DNA of 49,977 nucleotides from Ochrobactrum sp. Q0168 (GCF_016427605.1 NZ_JAELXQ010000024.1:1-49977), one strand, 5' to 3'. Positions 27,669 through 36,840 are shown, counted from the first letter of the stretch. Program-made: numbers and translations. The notes: generated by a model from the letters alone, not told the origin.

Positions 27669-28133
27669 ATGACAGATCAATTATTTCTCGGCTTCCATCA
27701 CTATTCGATACGATGCCCAAACCTGCCACGATCAGTTTCATTCTACGAGGCTCTGGGCTTTCGACAAGTGCATCACTGGCAATTGCCGCAATATTCGATA
27801 GAGCAGGCCGTGATGATGCAAGCACCCGATCACAAGAGCTGGATCGAGCTGTTCGATCTTCAGGCAACGATCCCCATGCAAGGCAATCCGGCAAGCCATC
27901 CGCAAGAAGTTGTCACAGGTGCGCTCGCCCATATCTGTCTAACGGTTTCAAATCTCGACCTTGCCGTTCAACGAATTGTGGAAGCGGGCGCCACGAAACT
28001 TTACGGGCCTGAGACGCTGGAACTCGGAACGCCAGCCATCACCGTTCACAATGCTATTTTCGAGGGCATAGCAGGTGAGATCATCGAACTCCTCGAACCG
28101 GTAACGTTTCCCGGAGACATCAGTGACGTTTAA
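27669..28133 (+). CDS. VOC-family (glyoxalase/dioxygenase fold) protein
   Basis: 154 residues with two beta-alpha-beta-beta-beta halves. GFHHYSIRCPNLPRSVSFYEALGFRQV opens the first and LAHICLTVSNLDLAVQRIVEAG the second. Candidate metal ligands are the His in HHYSI, Glu in IELFD, His in LAHICL and Glu in EIIELLEP. Members act on glyoxal adducts, catechols or drugs; the substrate is unknown. The divergent HxlR gene suggests induction by an electrophile or aldehyde. Confidence 0.8.
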   Translation: MTDQLFLGFHHYSIRCPNLPRSVSFYEALGFRQVHHWQLPQYSIEQAVMMQAPDHKSWIELFDLQATIPMQGNPASHPQEVVTGALAHICLTVSNLDLAVQRIVEAGATKLYGPETLELGTPAITVHNAIFEGIAGEIIELLEPVTFPGDISDV

Positions 28134-28288
28134 AGCCTGGTGACAATTTAAAGCGCCCGTTCGCCATGCGGTTCGGCCCCTCACCCACAACGGACCGATC
28201 AATGCAATCGCCATTAAAGCAATAACCGACCCTGTCCAACAGGCACATATTCACTTTTGTATCACTTTATGATCTGAAAAGATTTCTA

Positions 28289-28510
28289 CAAGCGAAAAGG
28301 CTCAGTCTTACATCTGTTCTTGTTTTGACCGCCGTCGGTATGGTTGTCGTGTGGCAGGCATGGGCTGCCAATGATCGCGTTCAGTTTCCGGAGAATTATA
28401 AAGACGGGGTGCATTACGCGACCGTCAATCGCGGCGGGATTCGCGAAGAAATCTTCGCGAACCTCGAAGCCATCACGGCGGCGAAGGCCGGGCAGCCGAC
28501 GCCCGATATG
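28289..28510 (+). pseudogene. Cytochrome P460-domain protein, N-terminal remnant
   Basis: In-frame sequence reads a signal-anchor helix (SLTSVLVLTAVGMVVVWQAWA) then VQFPENYKDGVHYATVNRGG and IREEIFANLEAITAAKAGQP, the start of a cytochrome P460 domain. The similarity stops near 28505, before the haem-binding CxxCH region, and the frame continues into unrelated sequence to 28636. No ATG precedes the helix; only a TTG at 28325 is available. Degenerate gene. Confidence 0.55.
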
Positions 28511-28644
28511 CCTCATCAACGGCATGATGCACTTAGGATAGCTTCTCCAGCCCAAGTCCTGCTAGTTAACCACGGTCCCGTCTCTGACATGCTACAGGCG
28601 TCGATGCGGCGACTGCGGCACGCTGCGTCCAGATAGGAGACCTC

Positions 28645-29104
28645 ATGCCGTCAAATGTCGCACGGTTGGAGGAGTTCCAGCAGCAAGTCAGGGCCATCAT
28701 GCCCCGTGTCCTGCTCCGCGGCACCCCCCCCCCTGTGTCGGCGCCGTGCGATTCGTTGATGATCGACGTCTCTGGCTCAATGCAATCGCTCCTGGCCGAA
28801 GGTTTTCGAGGATTACACCGCGTACTGGGGCGGTGGCTTCGAGACGATAGCCCTGGTAGACGACGGGATCAGGATGCGCTGCACCGTCGATGAAGTCGTT
28901 CATCTTGCAAGGGAGTACGTCGGCGGCTCCACCTCTCTCGCCGACCCGTTGCGTATTCTGGTAGAAGGGCGCAAAGGAGTGGTCGTCCTTACCGATGCCG
29001 AGGGTCGCGACCAGATCGAGGCACTACACAGCGAGTTCGTGGTCACCTCCTCTGCACTCGGAGACCTGGGTCTCTTCTGCGTTGCAACTTCGAAGGGCCG
29101 TTGA
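28645..29104 (+). pseudogene. Small von Willebrand A-like protein, frameshifted
   Basis: Starts at ATG 28645 with a good RBS (AGGAG). The first frame carries LMIDVSGSMQSLL, the DxSxS part of a MIDAS metal site. The second frame carries FEDYTAYWGGGFETIALVDD, GGSTSLADPL (the MIDAS Thr loop) and VVVLTDAEGRDQ (the MIDAS Asp), ending at 29104. The frame changes near 28795-28805. A run of ten C at 28724-28733 lies in frame in the first part. Corrected, the protein would have about 150 residues, a minimal VWA domain. Its role is unknown. Confidence 0.55.
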
Positions 29105-29203
29105 GCACCTCAAGCGCCAAAAAGTTCCTGTCTCCTACGTCGTGTAAGCTCAGTGGAAACTGATAATAAAGCCACACTACATGTGCAATGATCTTCTGGA
29201 AAA

Positions 29204-29291
29204 CGGTGGCGTCTAACTTGAACAGGCTGGTCTTCGGTCATGCTCTGTGAATATCACCGCGCTCAGCAAAATCCTTTAGGCGACGCCACCG
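29204..29291. repeat. 10-bp inverted repeat spaced by 68 bp
   Basis: CGGTGGCGTC at 29204-29213 and GACGCCACCG at 29282-29291 are perfect inverted copies. They lie between the VWA remnant and the end of the CocE gene, in a stretch with no intact gene. They could be ends of a small non-autonomous element or a remnant of an insertion sequence. Confidence 0.35.
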
Positions 29292-29305
29292 CTTGTAGTA
29301 CTTAT

Positions 29306-31312
29306 TCAAAGATGATAGCGCGGAATGGTCTTGTTCCATTCGCGGGTTGTCACCGCTTCACCACTTTCCTTTGCCGTCAACACGCCAGAAATATAGAAAT
29401 TCGCTGCGTCCGACTGCATCTTGGTGGTGCTTTCAATATCGATCATCCAGCCTTCGCGGCCCATCTGATAGCCCTGTGTCAGCACATAAGACGCGGACAA
29501 CGGATCATTGTCATGGATACGCAGTTCACGCTTGAGGCTGTGGCTTAATTGCGTGCCGAGATCGTCAAAGCGCAAAATGCCTTCGCCGAACAGGCCACCA
29601 ATGCCTTCCGTCACATAGAGCGTTTCGCCGGTGACGTGATCCTGCTCGGTCCAGCGACGCACGCTGCCCGGATCAAGCTGGGTCATAGGCGTTGCAGGGC
29701 CATGTGCTGGCTTCTGGAAGACGACCTTCGCGTCATCGGCGGATGTCGGGCGCACTGGCAGATCAAGAACTGATGAAACGGTGTCGAGCGTGAGTGTCAC
29801 ACGCTTTGGTGATGGCCAGACCATCGGCCAGTAGCCAGTTGCAACCGAAAGACGGATGCGATGGCCTTGCTTGAAGCTGTAGCCGCTATCGTTGAGCTTG
29901 ATCGCAATTTCGTAGGTCTTGCCCGGTACCAGCATTTCCGGCTTGTCATGGCCGTTGATGTGGTTGAGGTTGAAGACCTGATAGCTGACGCGGGTGATGC
30001 GGCCATCGGGCAGAATATCGCTCAGACGCAGCGAAACCTGTGCAACCGGCTGATCGACGGTGAATGTCAGACGTGCAACTGGCGCGCCGAGAATTTCGAG
30101 GTTCTCGGTCAGAACAGCGGTGTCGAAGTTGAGCGAACCGCCGTCGTCAAGACGCTGATCGGTCGGGTGTTCGCCAGGGCAACCGGTCGCCATCCATTCG
30201 CCACCGGCCTTGCCGTGGCTGTTTGGCGAGGAAATCGAAAGCACACCCTTGGCTGCATCGGCCTTGCCCAGCGTGAAGTCAGCGCCAAGCGCGAAAGGCG
30301 TGTGTACGATTTCGGTCGAAGGCCAGTTCTGTTCGCCAACCCAACGGCCATTGGTAAAGTCGCGCGAGCCGGTGGGCTCGATAGTATCGCAGATATAGGC
30401 GCGGAGCTTCGGCTCATCCATGATGCCGGTCTCTTTGCCCTTAAGCCACTGGTCCCACCAGCGCACAGCTTCCTGCAAGAAGCCGATTGCCGGACCCGGC
30501 AGACCGTCCTGCGGATAGACATGGCCCCATGGGCCGATAATACCACGCGCAGGAACCTGAAGGTTTTCAAGCAGGCGCGGAACAGCATTGGTGTAGCTGT
30601 CGGCCCATGCGCCAATGGCGAGAACCGGGCACTGGATTGCAGACCAGTCTTCGCAGACCGAGCCATGCTTCCAATATTCGTCGTAATGCTGGTGTTCGAG
30701 CCAGAGCGCCGGGAAGAATGGCAGGCGCTCCAGACGTTCAATCCATGCATCGCGCCAGCCAGCGCCCACAATCGCCGGATCGAGCGGACGCGACTGATAG
30801 GCGAGCATGATCGTGCCCCACCAGAGATTATCATTGAGCAGCAGGCCGCCCATGTAGTGGATGTCGTCGCGGAAACGGTCATCGGTGGAATAGGCGGTGA
30901 TGATCGCCTTCAATGCAGGCGGGCGGCAGGCGGCAGCCTGAAGGCCGTTGAAGCCGCCCCAGCTCTTGCCCATCATGCCGACATTGCCGCTGCACCATGG
31001 CTGCTCCGCGATCCAGGCGATGACTTCCAGCGCATCGTCCTGCTCCTGCTGGATATATTCGTCAGCCATGTGGCCGTCGGATTCGCCCGTGCCGCGCATG
31101 TCGACGCGGATCGCGGCATAGCCGTTCTGCGCGAAGTAGCCATGCATTGGCTCGTCGCGGCCACGCGTGCCGTCACGCTTGCGGTATGGAATATATTCGA
31201 GCACGGCAGGAACGGGATTTTCCTCGGCGCCTTCAGGCAGCCACAGGCGCGCACCAAGACGGGTGCCATCCTTCAGAGTGATCCACAGATGCTCGGTGAC
31301 GTTTACGGTCAT
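29306..31312 (-). CDS. CocE/NonD-family alpha/beta hydrolase
   Basis: 668 residues, typical of S15/CocE acyl esterases and X-prolyl dipeptidyl peptidases. The N-terminal alpha/beta-hydrolase region has YIPYRKRDGT, VDMRGTGESDG and the nucleophile elbow GKSWGGFNG; the cap domain follows. The C-terminal beta-sandwich starts near LEILGAPVARLTFTVDQPVAQVSLRLSD. No signal peptide, so it acts in the cytoplasm. The ATG at 31312 is preferred over an upstream TTG. It is the last gene of a five-gene operon with a peptide-type importer, suggesting that the imported compound is an ester, amide or N-acyl peptide cleaved by this enzyme. Confidence 0.88.
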   Translation of the reverse strand: MTVNVTEHLWITLKDGTRLGARLWLPEGAEENPVPAVLEYIPYRKRDGTRGRDEPMHGYFAQNGYAAIRVDMRGTGESDGHMADEYIQQEQDDALEVIAWIAEQPWCSGNVGMMGKSWGGFNGLQAAACRPPALKAIITAYSTDDRFRDDIHYMGGLLLNDNLWWGTIMLAYQSRPLDPAIVGAGWRDAWIERLERLPFFPALWLEHQHYDEYWKHGSVCEDWSAIQCPVLAIGAWADSYTNAVPRLLENLQVPARGIIGPWGHVYPQDGLPGPAIGFLQEAVRWWDQWLKGKETGIMDEPKLRAYICDTIEPTGSRDFTNGRWVGEQNWPSTEIVHTPFALGADFTLGKADAAKGVLSISSPNSHGKAGGEWMATGCPGEHPTDQRLDDGGSLNFDTAVLTENLEILGAPVARLTFTVDQPVAQVSLRLSDILPDGRITRVSYQVFNLNHINGHDKPEMLVPGKTYEIAIKLNDSGYSFKQGHRIRLSVATGYWPMVWPSPKRVTLTLDTVSSVLDLPVRPTSADDAKVVFQKPAHGPATPMTQLDPGSVRRWTEQDHVTGETLYVTEGIGGLFGEGILRFDDLGTQLSHSLKRELRIHDNDPLSASYVLTQGYQMGREGWMIDIESTTKMQSDAANFYISGVLTAKESGEAVTTREWNKTIPRYHL

Positions 31313-31340
31313 GATCGGTTCCAATTTCAATGAAGAGAAG

Positions 31341-31366
31341 CCGGTGCGGCATTAGCGCCGCATCGG
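31341..31366 (-). promoter_or_regulatory. Intercistronic hairpin before the CocE gene
   Basis: Arms CCGGTGCGGC and GCCGCATCGG pair with one G-T position around a 6-base loop. The hairpin fills most of the short gap between the ATPase stop and the hydrolase start. It probably sets the ratio of transporter to enzyme or protects the upstream mRNA. Confidence 0.5.
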
Positions 31367-31370
31367 TAGT

Positions 31371-32978
31371 TCAACTGGCGGCACGTGCTTTCAGGATGTC
31401 GTCCAGCCAGTCGCGGCGCAGCTCCGGAACGGATGTGATGAGTTGCTCCGTATAGGGCTCGTAAGGCGGTTCGAAGATTGCCTTCGTGGTGCCGGTTTCG
31501 ACCACCTTGCCCTTCTGCATCACCATGGTGCGGTCGGCGAGCCGACGGACGACGCCAAGGTCGTGGGTGATGAAGAGATATGACACATGCAATTCGTCCT
31601 GCAACTTGCGCAGAAGTCTGAGAATTTCCTCCGCGACAAGCGGGTCGAGCGCCGAGGTGACTTCATCGCAGATGATGAGATCAGGCTTTGCTGCCAGCGC
31701 GCGGGCGATACAAACACGCTGCTTCTGTCCGCCGGAAAGCGCGCCCGGCAGGCGGCTGGCGAAATCGGCAGGCAGGCCGATGAGTTCAAGCAGGCGCTTG
31801 ACCTCAATCTCGCGCTGGTCCTCATTCATGCCGAAATAGAACTTCATCGGACGCCCGATGATTTCACCAACGGTCTGGCGCGGGTTCAATGCCACATCAG
31901 GCAGCTGGTAAACGAGCTGAATGCGGCGCAGTTCTTCGCGGCTACGCTTTTTGTAGTTCGCTTCCAGCCGTTGCCCGGCAAGCGTGACGATACCGCTTGA
32001 GTGCGGCGGCAGGCCTGCAATGATGCGCGCAAGTGTTGATTTGCCGGAGCCGGATTCGCCCACAACCGCAAGCGTTTCGCCGCGACGAATGTAACAACCC
32101 ACATCGGTCAGAACGAGTTTCTTGCCGTAATAGGCGGTTGCGTTTTTCACCTCGAGCAGGATTTCGCCGGTCTTGTGCTCGGCCTGTTCGCCCGAAATGC
32201 TGGCTTCACGCTCGGACACCAGACGCTGGGTATAGTCCTGCTTGGGTGCTTCGAGAATTTCTTCCGCAGAACCAAGTTCGACCATCTTGCCATGACGAAG
32301 AACCATGATGCGGTCGGCGATTTGGGCTACCACTGCCAGGTCATGCGTGATGTAGAGAGCAGCAGTGTTGTAACGCTGGATCAGGCTGCGCAAAAGCGCC
32401 AGCACTTCGATCTGGGTCGTCACATCAAGTGCGGTGGTCGGCTCGTCCAGCACCAGAATATCCGGGCGGCAGGACATGGCCATGGCGACCATGGCGCGCT
32501 GCAACTGACCACCGGAAACCTGATGGGGATAGCGGTCACCAAAATTGTTCGGGTCTGGAAGCTGCAGCGCGTGCAACAGTTCCAGCATCCATGCCTTTGC
32601 TTCCGCTTTGGTCATGAGGCCGTGATAGAGCGGGCCTTCCATGATCTGATCGCCGATGCGATGCGCCGGATTGAACGACGCCGCCGCACTTTGCGCGACG
32701 TAGGCGATGCGCGCGCCGCGCGCCTTTTCACGGGTCTCGCGAGAGCCGTCCATCAGCGAAATATCGTCAACGACGACCGTGCCCTTTGCGATCCTGCAGC
32801 CGCCACGGCCATAGCCCATTGCAGCCAGACCGATGGTGGATTTGCCAGCACCGGACTCGCCAATGAGCCCCAGCACTTCACCACGCTTCAGCGTCACATC
32901 GACATGATCGACAAGCGTTGCGCCATTGGGTGCTTTGACGACGAGGTCGGAGATTGAAAGTACGATATCCCTGCTCAT
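31371..32978 (-). CDS. Dipeptide-type ABC transporter, fused double ATPase (CocE operon)
   Basis: 535 residues with two ATPase domains: Walker A GESGAGKSTIG with signature VSGGQLQRAMVA, and [11 protein letters not shown] with LSGGQKQRVCIA. Walker B motifs are [11 protein letters not shown] and LIICDEVTSALD; the second has DEV instead of DEP. It drives import by the two permeases upstream; ATGA overlap. Confidence 0.9.
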   Translation of the reverse strand: MSRDIVLSISDLVVKAPNGATLVDHVDVTLKRGEVLGLIGESGAGKSTIGLAAMGYGRGGCRIAKGTVVVDDISLMDGSRETREKARGARIAYVAQSAAASFNPAHRIGDQIMEGPLYHGLMTKAEAKAWMLELLHALQLPDPNNFGDRYPHQVSGGQLQRAMVAMAMSCRPDILVLDEPTTALDVTTQIEVLALLRSLIQRYNTAALYITHDLAVVAQIADRIMVLRHGKMVELGSAEEILEAPKQDYTQRLVSEREASISGEQAEHKTGEILLEVKNATAYYGKKLVLTDVGCYIRRGETLAVVGESGSGKSTLARIIAGLPPHSSGIVTLAGQRLEANYKKRSREELRRIQLVYQLPDVALNPRQTVGEIIGRPMKFYFGMNEDQREIEVKRLLELIGLPADFASRLPGALSGGQKQRVCIARALAAKPDLIICDEVTSALDPLVAEEILRLLRKLQDELHVSYLFITHDLGVVRRLADRTMVMQKGKVVETGTTKAIFEPPYEPYTEQLITSVPELRRDWLDDILKARAAS

Positions 32979-33802
32979 CGATCAGCTCCCTGCGTGGTCG
33001 TGCGTCCGGCGAGAAGCCAGTCGACGACGAGGTTGACGCCAACGGTGAGGATGGCGATTGCAGCCGCCGGGAAAAGCGGTGCGTAGAGGCCGTAGAGAAT
33101 GGCCTGCTGGTTGTCCTTCACCATGCCGCCCCAGTCCGCAAACGGTGGCTGGATACCGAGGCCGAGGAACGACAGACCGGCCACGAAAAGGAAGGTGAAG
33201 CAAAAGCGCAGGCCAAATTCCGCGATCAGCGGCGGCAGCGTGTTGGGCAGGATTTCACGCCAGATCAGCCAGCCGAGACCTTCGCCGCGAAGGCGGGCGG
33301 TTTCGGCATATTCCAGCACATTGACGCCTTGCGCAACGATGCGCGCCAGACGGAACACGCGGGTGGAATCGAGCAATGCGATGGTGATGATCAGCACGGG
33401 CAGCGAAGAGCCGAGCGCCTGAAGGATGACGAGCGCCGAAATGAGCACCGGAATGCACATGACGGTATCGACGATGCGCGACAGGATCGTATCGACCCAA
33501 CCACCGAAAATGGCGGCAAGGAAACCGAGAGGCACGCCGACGCTGAACGACAATAGCGATGCAGCCAGTGAAACACCAATCGACATCTGCGCACCAAAGA
33601 GCAGGCGCGAGAGCATGTCGCGGCCATTCTGATCGAGACCGAACCAGAACTGCGCCGATGGCGGATCAAATGGCGCGCCGACAATATCTTCCTGACCATA
33701 AGGCGCGATCATTGGGCCAAACAGGAACATGAGAAGGCACAGCGTGACAATGGCGAGGCCGACCCACGCCGTCAGGGGAATAGATTTCTTCATTGTCTTC
33801 AC
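32975..33802 (-). CDS. Dipeptide-type ABC permease (DppC-like, CocE operon)
   Basis: 275 residues. FGLDQNGRDMLSRLLFGAQ follows the first helix as in DppC proteins. The EAA loop reads RLRGEGLGWLIWREILPNTL. Joined by 4-bp overlaps to genes on both sides, so it is translated together with the DppB-like subunit and the ATPase. Confidence 0.9.
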   Translation of the reverse strand: MKTMKKSIPLTAWVGLAIVTLCLLMFLFGPMIAPYGQEDIVGAPFDPPSAQFWFGLDQNGRDMLSRLLFGAQMSIGVSLAASLLSFSVGVPLGFLAAIFGGWVDTILSRIVDTVMCIPVLISALVILQALGSSLPVLIITIALLDSTRVFRLARIVAQGVNVLEYAETARLRGEGLGWLIWREILPNTLPPLIAEFGLRFCFTFLFVAGLSFLGLGIQPPFADWGGMVKDNQQAILYGLYAPLFPAAAIAILTVGVNLVVDWLLAGRTTTQGADR

Positions 33803-34746
33803 CGTGGGTGCCTCAGGCGCGGATTGAGCGCGATGGCAGCGACATCGGCGATGATATTGAGAATGACATAGGCCCCACCGAAGACGAGGGCCGCAGCCTG
33901 CACGAGCGGAAGGTCACGCTTGGAAACGGCGTCAACCATGAAGCGGCCAAGGCCATTATAGTTGAAGACAGCTTCGACGAGCACCACGCCGGTGATGAGG
34001 TAGGCGATGTTGAACGCTACAACATTGACGATCGGCGCTGCCGCATTGGGCAAGGCGTGTTTGGTCACAACGCGCTTGGTGCGCAGACCTTTCAGATAGG
34101 CTGTCTCGACATAGGCCTGATCCATAACCGACAAAACTGCGGTGCGGGTCATGCGCATCATCTGCGCAACGGTCACCAGGACGAGGGTCAGTGCGGGCAG
34201 GGCGGTTGCCTGAACCCATTCGAGGAATGTCATGCCTTCATAAGTGTCGGCAAGGCTCGGCAGAAGGTTGAAGCGGATCGACAGGAACAGGATCAGCAGC
34301 AGACCGAGGAAATATTCAGGCAGTGAAACAAAGGCGAGCGCCACAATATTCACGACGCGGTCGAAGATGCCGCCGCGCTTTACCGCTGTGACGAGGCCAA
34401 AGAGAATGGCGATAGGGACGCTGATCACCGCTGCAAAGGCTGCAAGCGCCATCGTATTCCAGAAACGCGGCCAAAGGAGATCGGCCACCGGCTGCTGGTT
34501 GGCAAGCGAGGTGCCGAGGTCACCGGTCACGAAACCGGCCAGCCATGAGAAATAGCGTGCGAGGACAGGTTGATTGAGGCCGAGGTTCTCGCGGAGCGTC
34601 GCAAGCGCTTCCGGCGTGGCATTCTGGCCGAGAATGGCTGAGGCCACGTCACCCGGCAGGATCTGCGTGCCGGCGAAAATCAACGCCGACACGAGGAACA
34701 GCGTGAGGATCCCGAGCCCCACACGCTTGGTAATGAGAACGAACAT
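33799..34746 (-). CDS. Dipeptide-type ABC permease (DppB-like, CocE operon)
   Basis: 315 residues with six membrane segments and the EAA loop AYLKGLRTKRVVTKHALPNA. The periplasmic GDVASAILGQNATPEALATLRENLGL segment after helix 1 is typical of DppB. The start codon follows the stop of the binding-protein gene directly. Confidence 0.9.
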   Translation of the reverse strand: MFVLITKRVGLGILTLFLVSALIFAGTQILPGDVASAILGQNATPEALATLRENLGLNQPVLARYFSWLAGFVTGDLGTSLANQQPVADLLWPRFWNTMALAAFAAVISVPIAILFGLVTAVKRGGIFDRVVNIVALAFVSLPEYFLGLLLILFLSIRFNLLPSLADTYEGMTFLEWVQATALPALTLVLVTVAQMMRMTRTAVLSVMDQAYVETAYLKGLRTKRVVTKHALPNAAAPIVNVVAFNIAYLITGVVLVEAVFNYNGLGRFMVDAVSKRDLPLVQAAALVFGGAYVILNIIADVAAIALNPRLRHPR

Positions 34747-36324
34747 TTATGCTTCCAGCCAGACTTTTTCGGCAAGGCGCGCACCCATCAGATTGAACAT
34801 CGGATGCGTGGTCACGCCCTTGAGCTTTTTGGAGGTGGCGTCGAGATAGTCGCCGAACATTGGAATAAGCGCGCCGCCATCATTGCTGATCATGGCTTGC
34901 AATTCGGCGTAGATTTCCTTGCGCTTGGCCTGATCAAGCATCGCACGGGCTTCAAGCAGCTTGGCGTCGAAATCGGCGCTCTTCCAATGCGTATCGTTTT
35001 GCGATGCGTTGGATGCGTAGGCGACCGACAGGGCCTGATCGGCAGTCGGGCGACCACCACGATAAGACATGCAGAACGGCGCTTTCATCCAGACATTGTC
35101 CCAATAGCCGTCAGCCGGTTCACGCTTGATATCGATCTCGATGCCCGACTTGGCGGCGGCGGTGCGGAAGATCGCAGCGGCATCGACAGCGCCCGTGAAG
35201 GCTGCATCGGAAGCGGACAGCTGGATTTTCAGCGAATCCAGGCCGGCCTGTTTCAGATAGAACTTGGCTTTTTCCGGGTCATAGGCGCGTTGCGGCAGTG
35301 CTGCGTCAAAGAACGGGTCGGTGCTCGGGATCGGGTTGTCGTTGCCGAGACGTCCATAGCCGCGCAAGGCGGTCTTGAGCATCTGTTCACGGTCGATGGC
35401 ATGCTTGACGGCAAGACGGACATTGTTGTCGGTGAATGGTGCCTGCGTGCAATCCATCAGGAAGGAGAAGTGCTGGCCGCCGGACGACTGGACGATGTTG
35501 AGGTTCGGATTGCGCTTCAACAGATCGACGGTCTTAAAGTCGAGCTGGTTGATGGCGTGCACCTGACCGGACATCATGGCGTTGGTACGGGCAGACACAT
35601 CGTTGATAACGATGACTTCAACCGCATCGACCCATGCCGTGTTCGGCTTCCAATAGCTTTCATTGCGCGTGAAACGCGAACGCACGCCCGGCTGGAAACG
35701 CTCGAAAACGAAAGGTCCGGTGCCGACCGGCTTGTTGAAATCGGTCCAGTCTTTCGGAACGACGAGGAAGTGATAATCGGACAGGATGTAAGGCAGATCG
35801 GCATTGCCGCTCTTCAGCGTGATCTTGACCGTGCCAGCATCGACCTTGGCGACATCGGTGAATTCCGAGGCGAGCGAACGCGCGCCAGATGTGGTTTCGC
35901 CGCGATGAAGGTTGATCGAATAGATGACGTCGTCGGCGTCAAGCGTCTTGCCGTTATGGAAGGTCACGCCCTGACGAACCTTGAAGGTCCATTCCTTGGC
36001 GTCGGCTGACGGCTTCCAGCTTTCGAACAGTTCAGGCACAGCCTTGTTGTTGGCGTCGATTTCGACAAGACCGTTCATCAGCATGTAGGCCTGATTGACC
36101 GGAACCCAGTCCTTCAGAAGGCGCGGATCAAAATTGTCGGTCGTGCTGCCGCCGCCGATGCCGAGCTTGAGCACTCCGCCTTTCTTTGGCGCGCCTTCGC
36201 CTGCCGCCGCAGCGGGCGAGGTGATCAGGCCGCTCATGCCGGTGATGCCCGCCAGACCGAGGCCGGCTGCGCCCGCCACGAAAGAACGACGCGTCAATTG
36301 AAACTGGCTTTTTTGCTCAGGCAT
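34747..36324 (-). CDS. Family 5 ABC substrate-binding protein with Tat signal
   Basis: 525 residues. The N-terminus QLTRRSFVAGAAGLGLAG carries a twin-arginine motif followed by a hydrophobic core and an AAAAGEG cleavage region, so it is exported folded by the Tat system, unlike the two Sec-type binding proteins in the left half of the window. Family 5 features are clear: LGIGGGSTTDNFDPRLL, LFESWKPSADAKEWTFKVR and GTGPFVFERFQPG. It is the first gene of the operon (AGGGG before ATG). The ligand is unknown; the CocE-type hydrolase downstream points to an ester- or amide-containing compound. Confidence 0.9.
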   Translation of the reverse strand: MPEQKSQFQLTRRSFVAGAAGLGLAGITGMSGLITSPAAAAGEGAPKKGGVLKLGIGGGSTTDNFDPRLLKDWVPVNQAYMLMNGLVEIDANNKAVPELFESWKPSADAKEWTFKVRQGVTFHNGKTLDADDVIYSINLHRGETTSGARSLASEFTDVAKVDAGTVKITLKSGNADLPYILSDYHFLVVPKDWTDFNKPVGTGPFVFERFQPGVRSRFTRNESYWKPNTAWVDAVEVIVINDVSARTNAMMSGQVHAINQLDFKTVDLLKRNPNLNIVQSSGGQHFSFLMDCTQAPFTDNNVRLAVKHAIDREQMLKTALRGYGRLGNDNPIPSTDPFFDAALPQRAYDPEKAKFYLKQAGLDSLKIQLSASDAAFTGAVDAAAIFRTAAAKSGIEIDIKREPADGYWDNVWMKAPFCMSYRGGRPTADQALSVAYASNASQNDTHWKSADFDAKLLEARAMLDQAKRKEIYAELQAMISNDGGALIPMFGDYLDATSKKLKGVTTHPMFNLMGARLAEKVWLEA

Positions 36325-36573
36325 TCTGTACCCCTGTGTTTAAGTCATAGCTTATCGGCTTTTGCGGGTGGGGTAGCTTACTGTAGCCCTTATTTTCAAG
36401 GGTTGATGTCGGATTTCTGGGCATGACTTTTAAGCATACCCTCATGCGAAATGTGTGTCTTGGCATTTGCGCGAACAGGAATAAAGGAGCGTCCAACAGT
36501 ACCGGCAGGGGCGTTTTTCCGTAGGGGAAGCTGTCCCTGCTTTTTCAGATTTGGATGATCCTGGAGATCGAAA

Positions 36574-36840
36574 ATGGGTTTGCCGGATGTTATCGGCTTG
36601 GTGGGCGCGTTCTTTTACCTTCTTGGCTATGCGCTGATTCAATTGCGTATTTTTACCGTCGACGATCCGGTCATTCCGCTGCTGAATGTGCTGGGCGGCA
36701 TCGCCCTGATCTATTCGCTGGCCTGGAACTTCAACCTCGGTTCCTTTATTTCGCAGGTTGCCTGGCTGGTGATCACCGTTTTCGGATATATCCGCTTCCG
36801 CATGGTGTCGCGCCGCCGCGCCGCACTCCCGCAGGAATGA
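36574..36840 (+). CDS. CBU_0592-family small membrane protein
   Basis: 88 residues with three hydrophobic segments (VIGLVGAFFYLLGYALIQL; VIPLLNVLGGIALIYSLAWNF; SFISQVAWLVITVFGYIRF). The pattern, including the FNLGSFISQ motif, matches the CBU_0592 family of inner-membrane proteins of unknown function. A GGAG-like site (CTGGAGATCGAAA) precedes the ATG. It stands alone and is convergent with a LysR gene, separated by a strong hairpin. Confidence 0.75.
   Translation: MGLPDVIGLVGAFFYLLGYALIQLRIFTVDDPVIPLLNVLGGIALIYSLAWNFNLGSFISQVAWLVITVFGYIRFRMVSRRRAALPQE

Noticed and set aside
28724..28733. C10 tract as proven phase-variation switch
   Set aside because: The tract is in frame in the present sequence and the real frame break lies about 65 bp later, so the tract alone does not explain the disrupted gene.
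29861..31333. 490-residue open frame on the plus strand
   Set aside because: Antisense to the CocE gene, which carries the catalytic GKSWGG motif.
34804..36009. 401-residue open frame on the plus strand
   Set aside because: Antisense to the Tat-type binding-protein gene; no own features.
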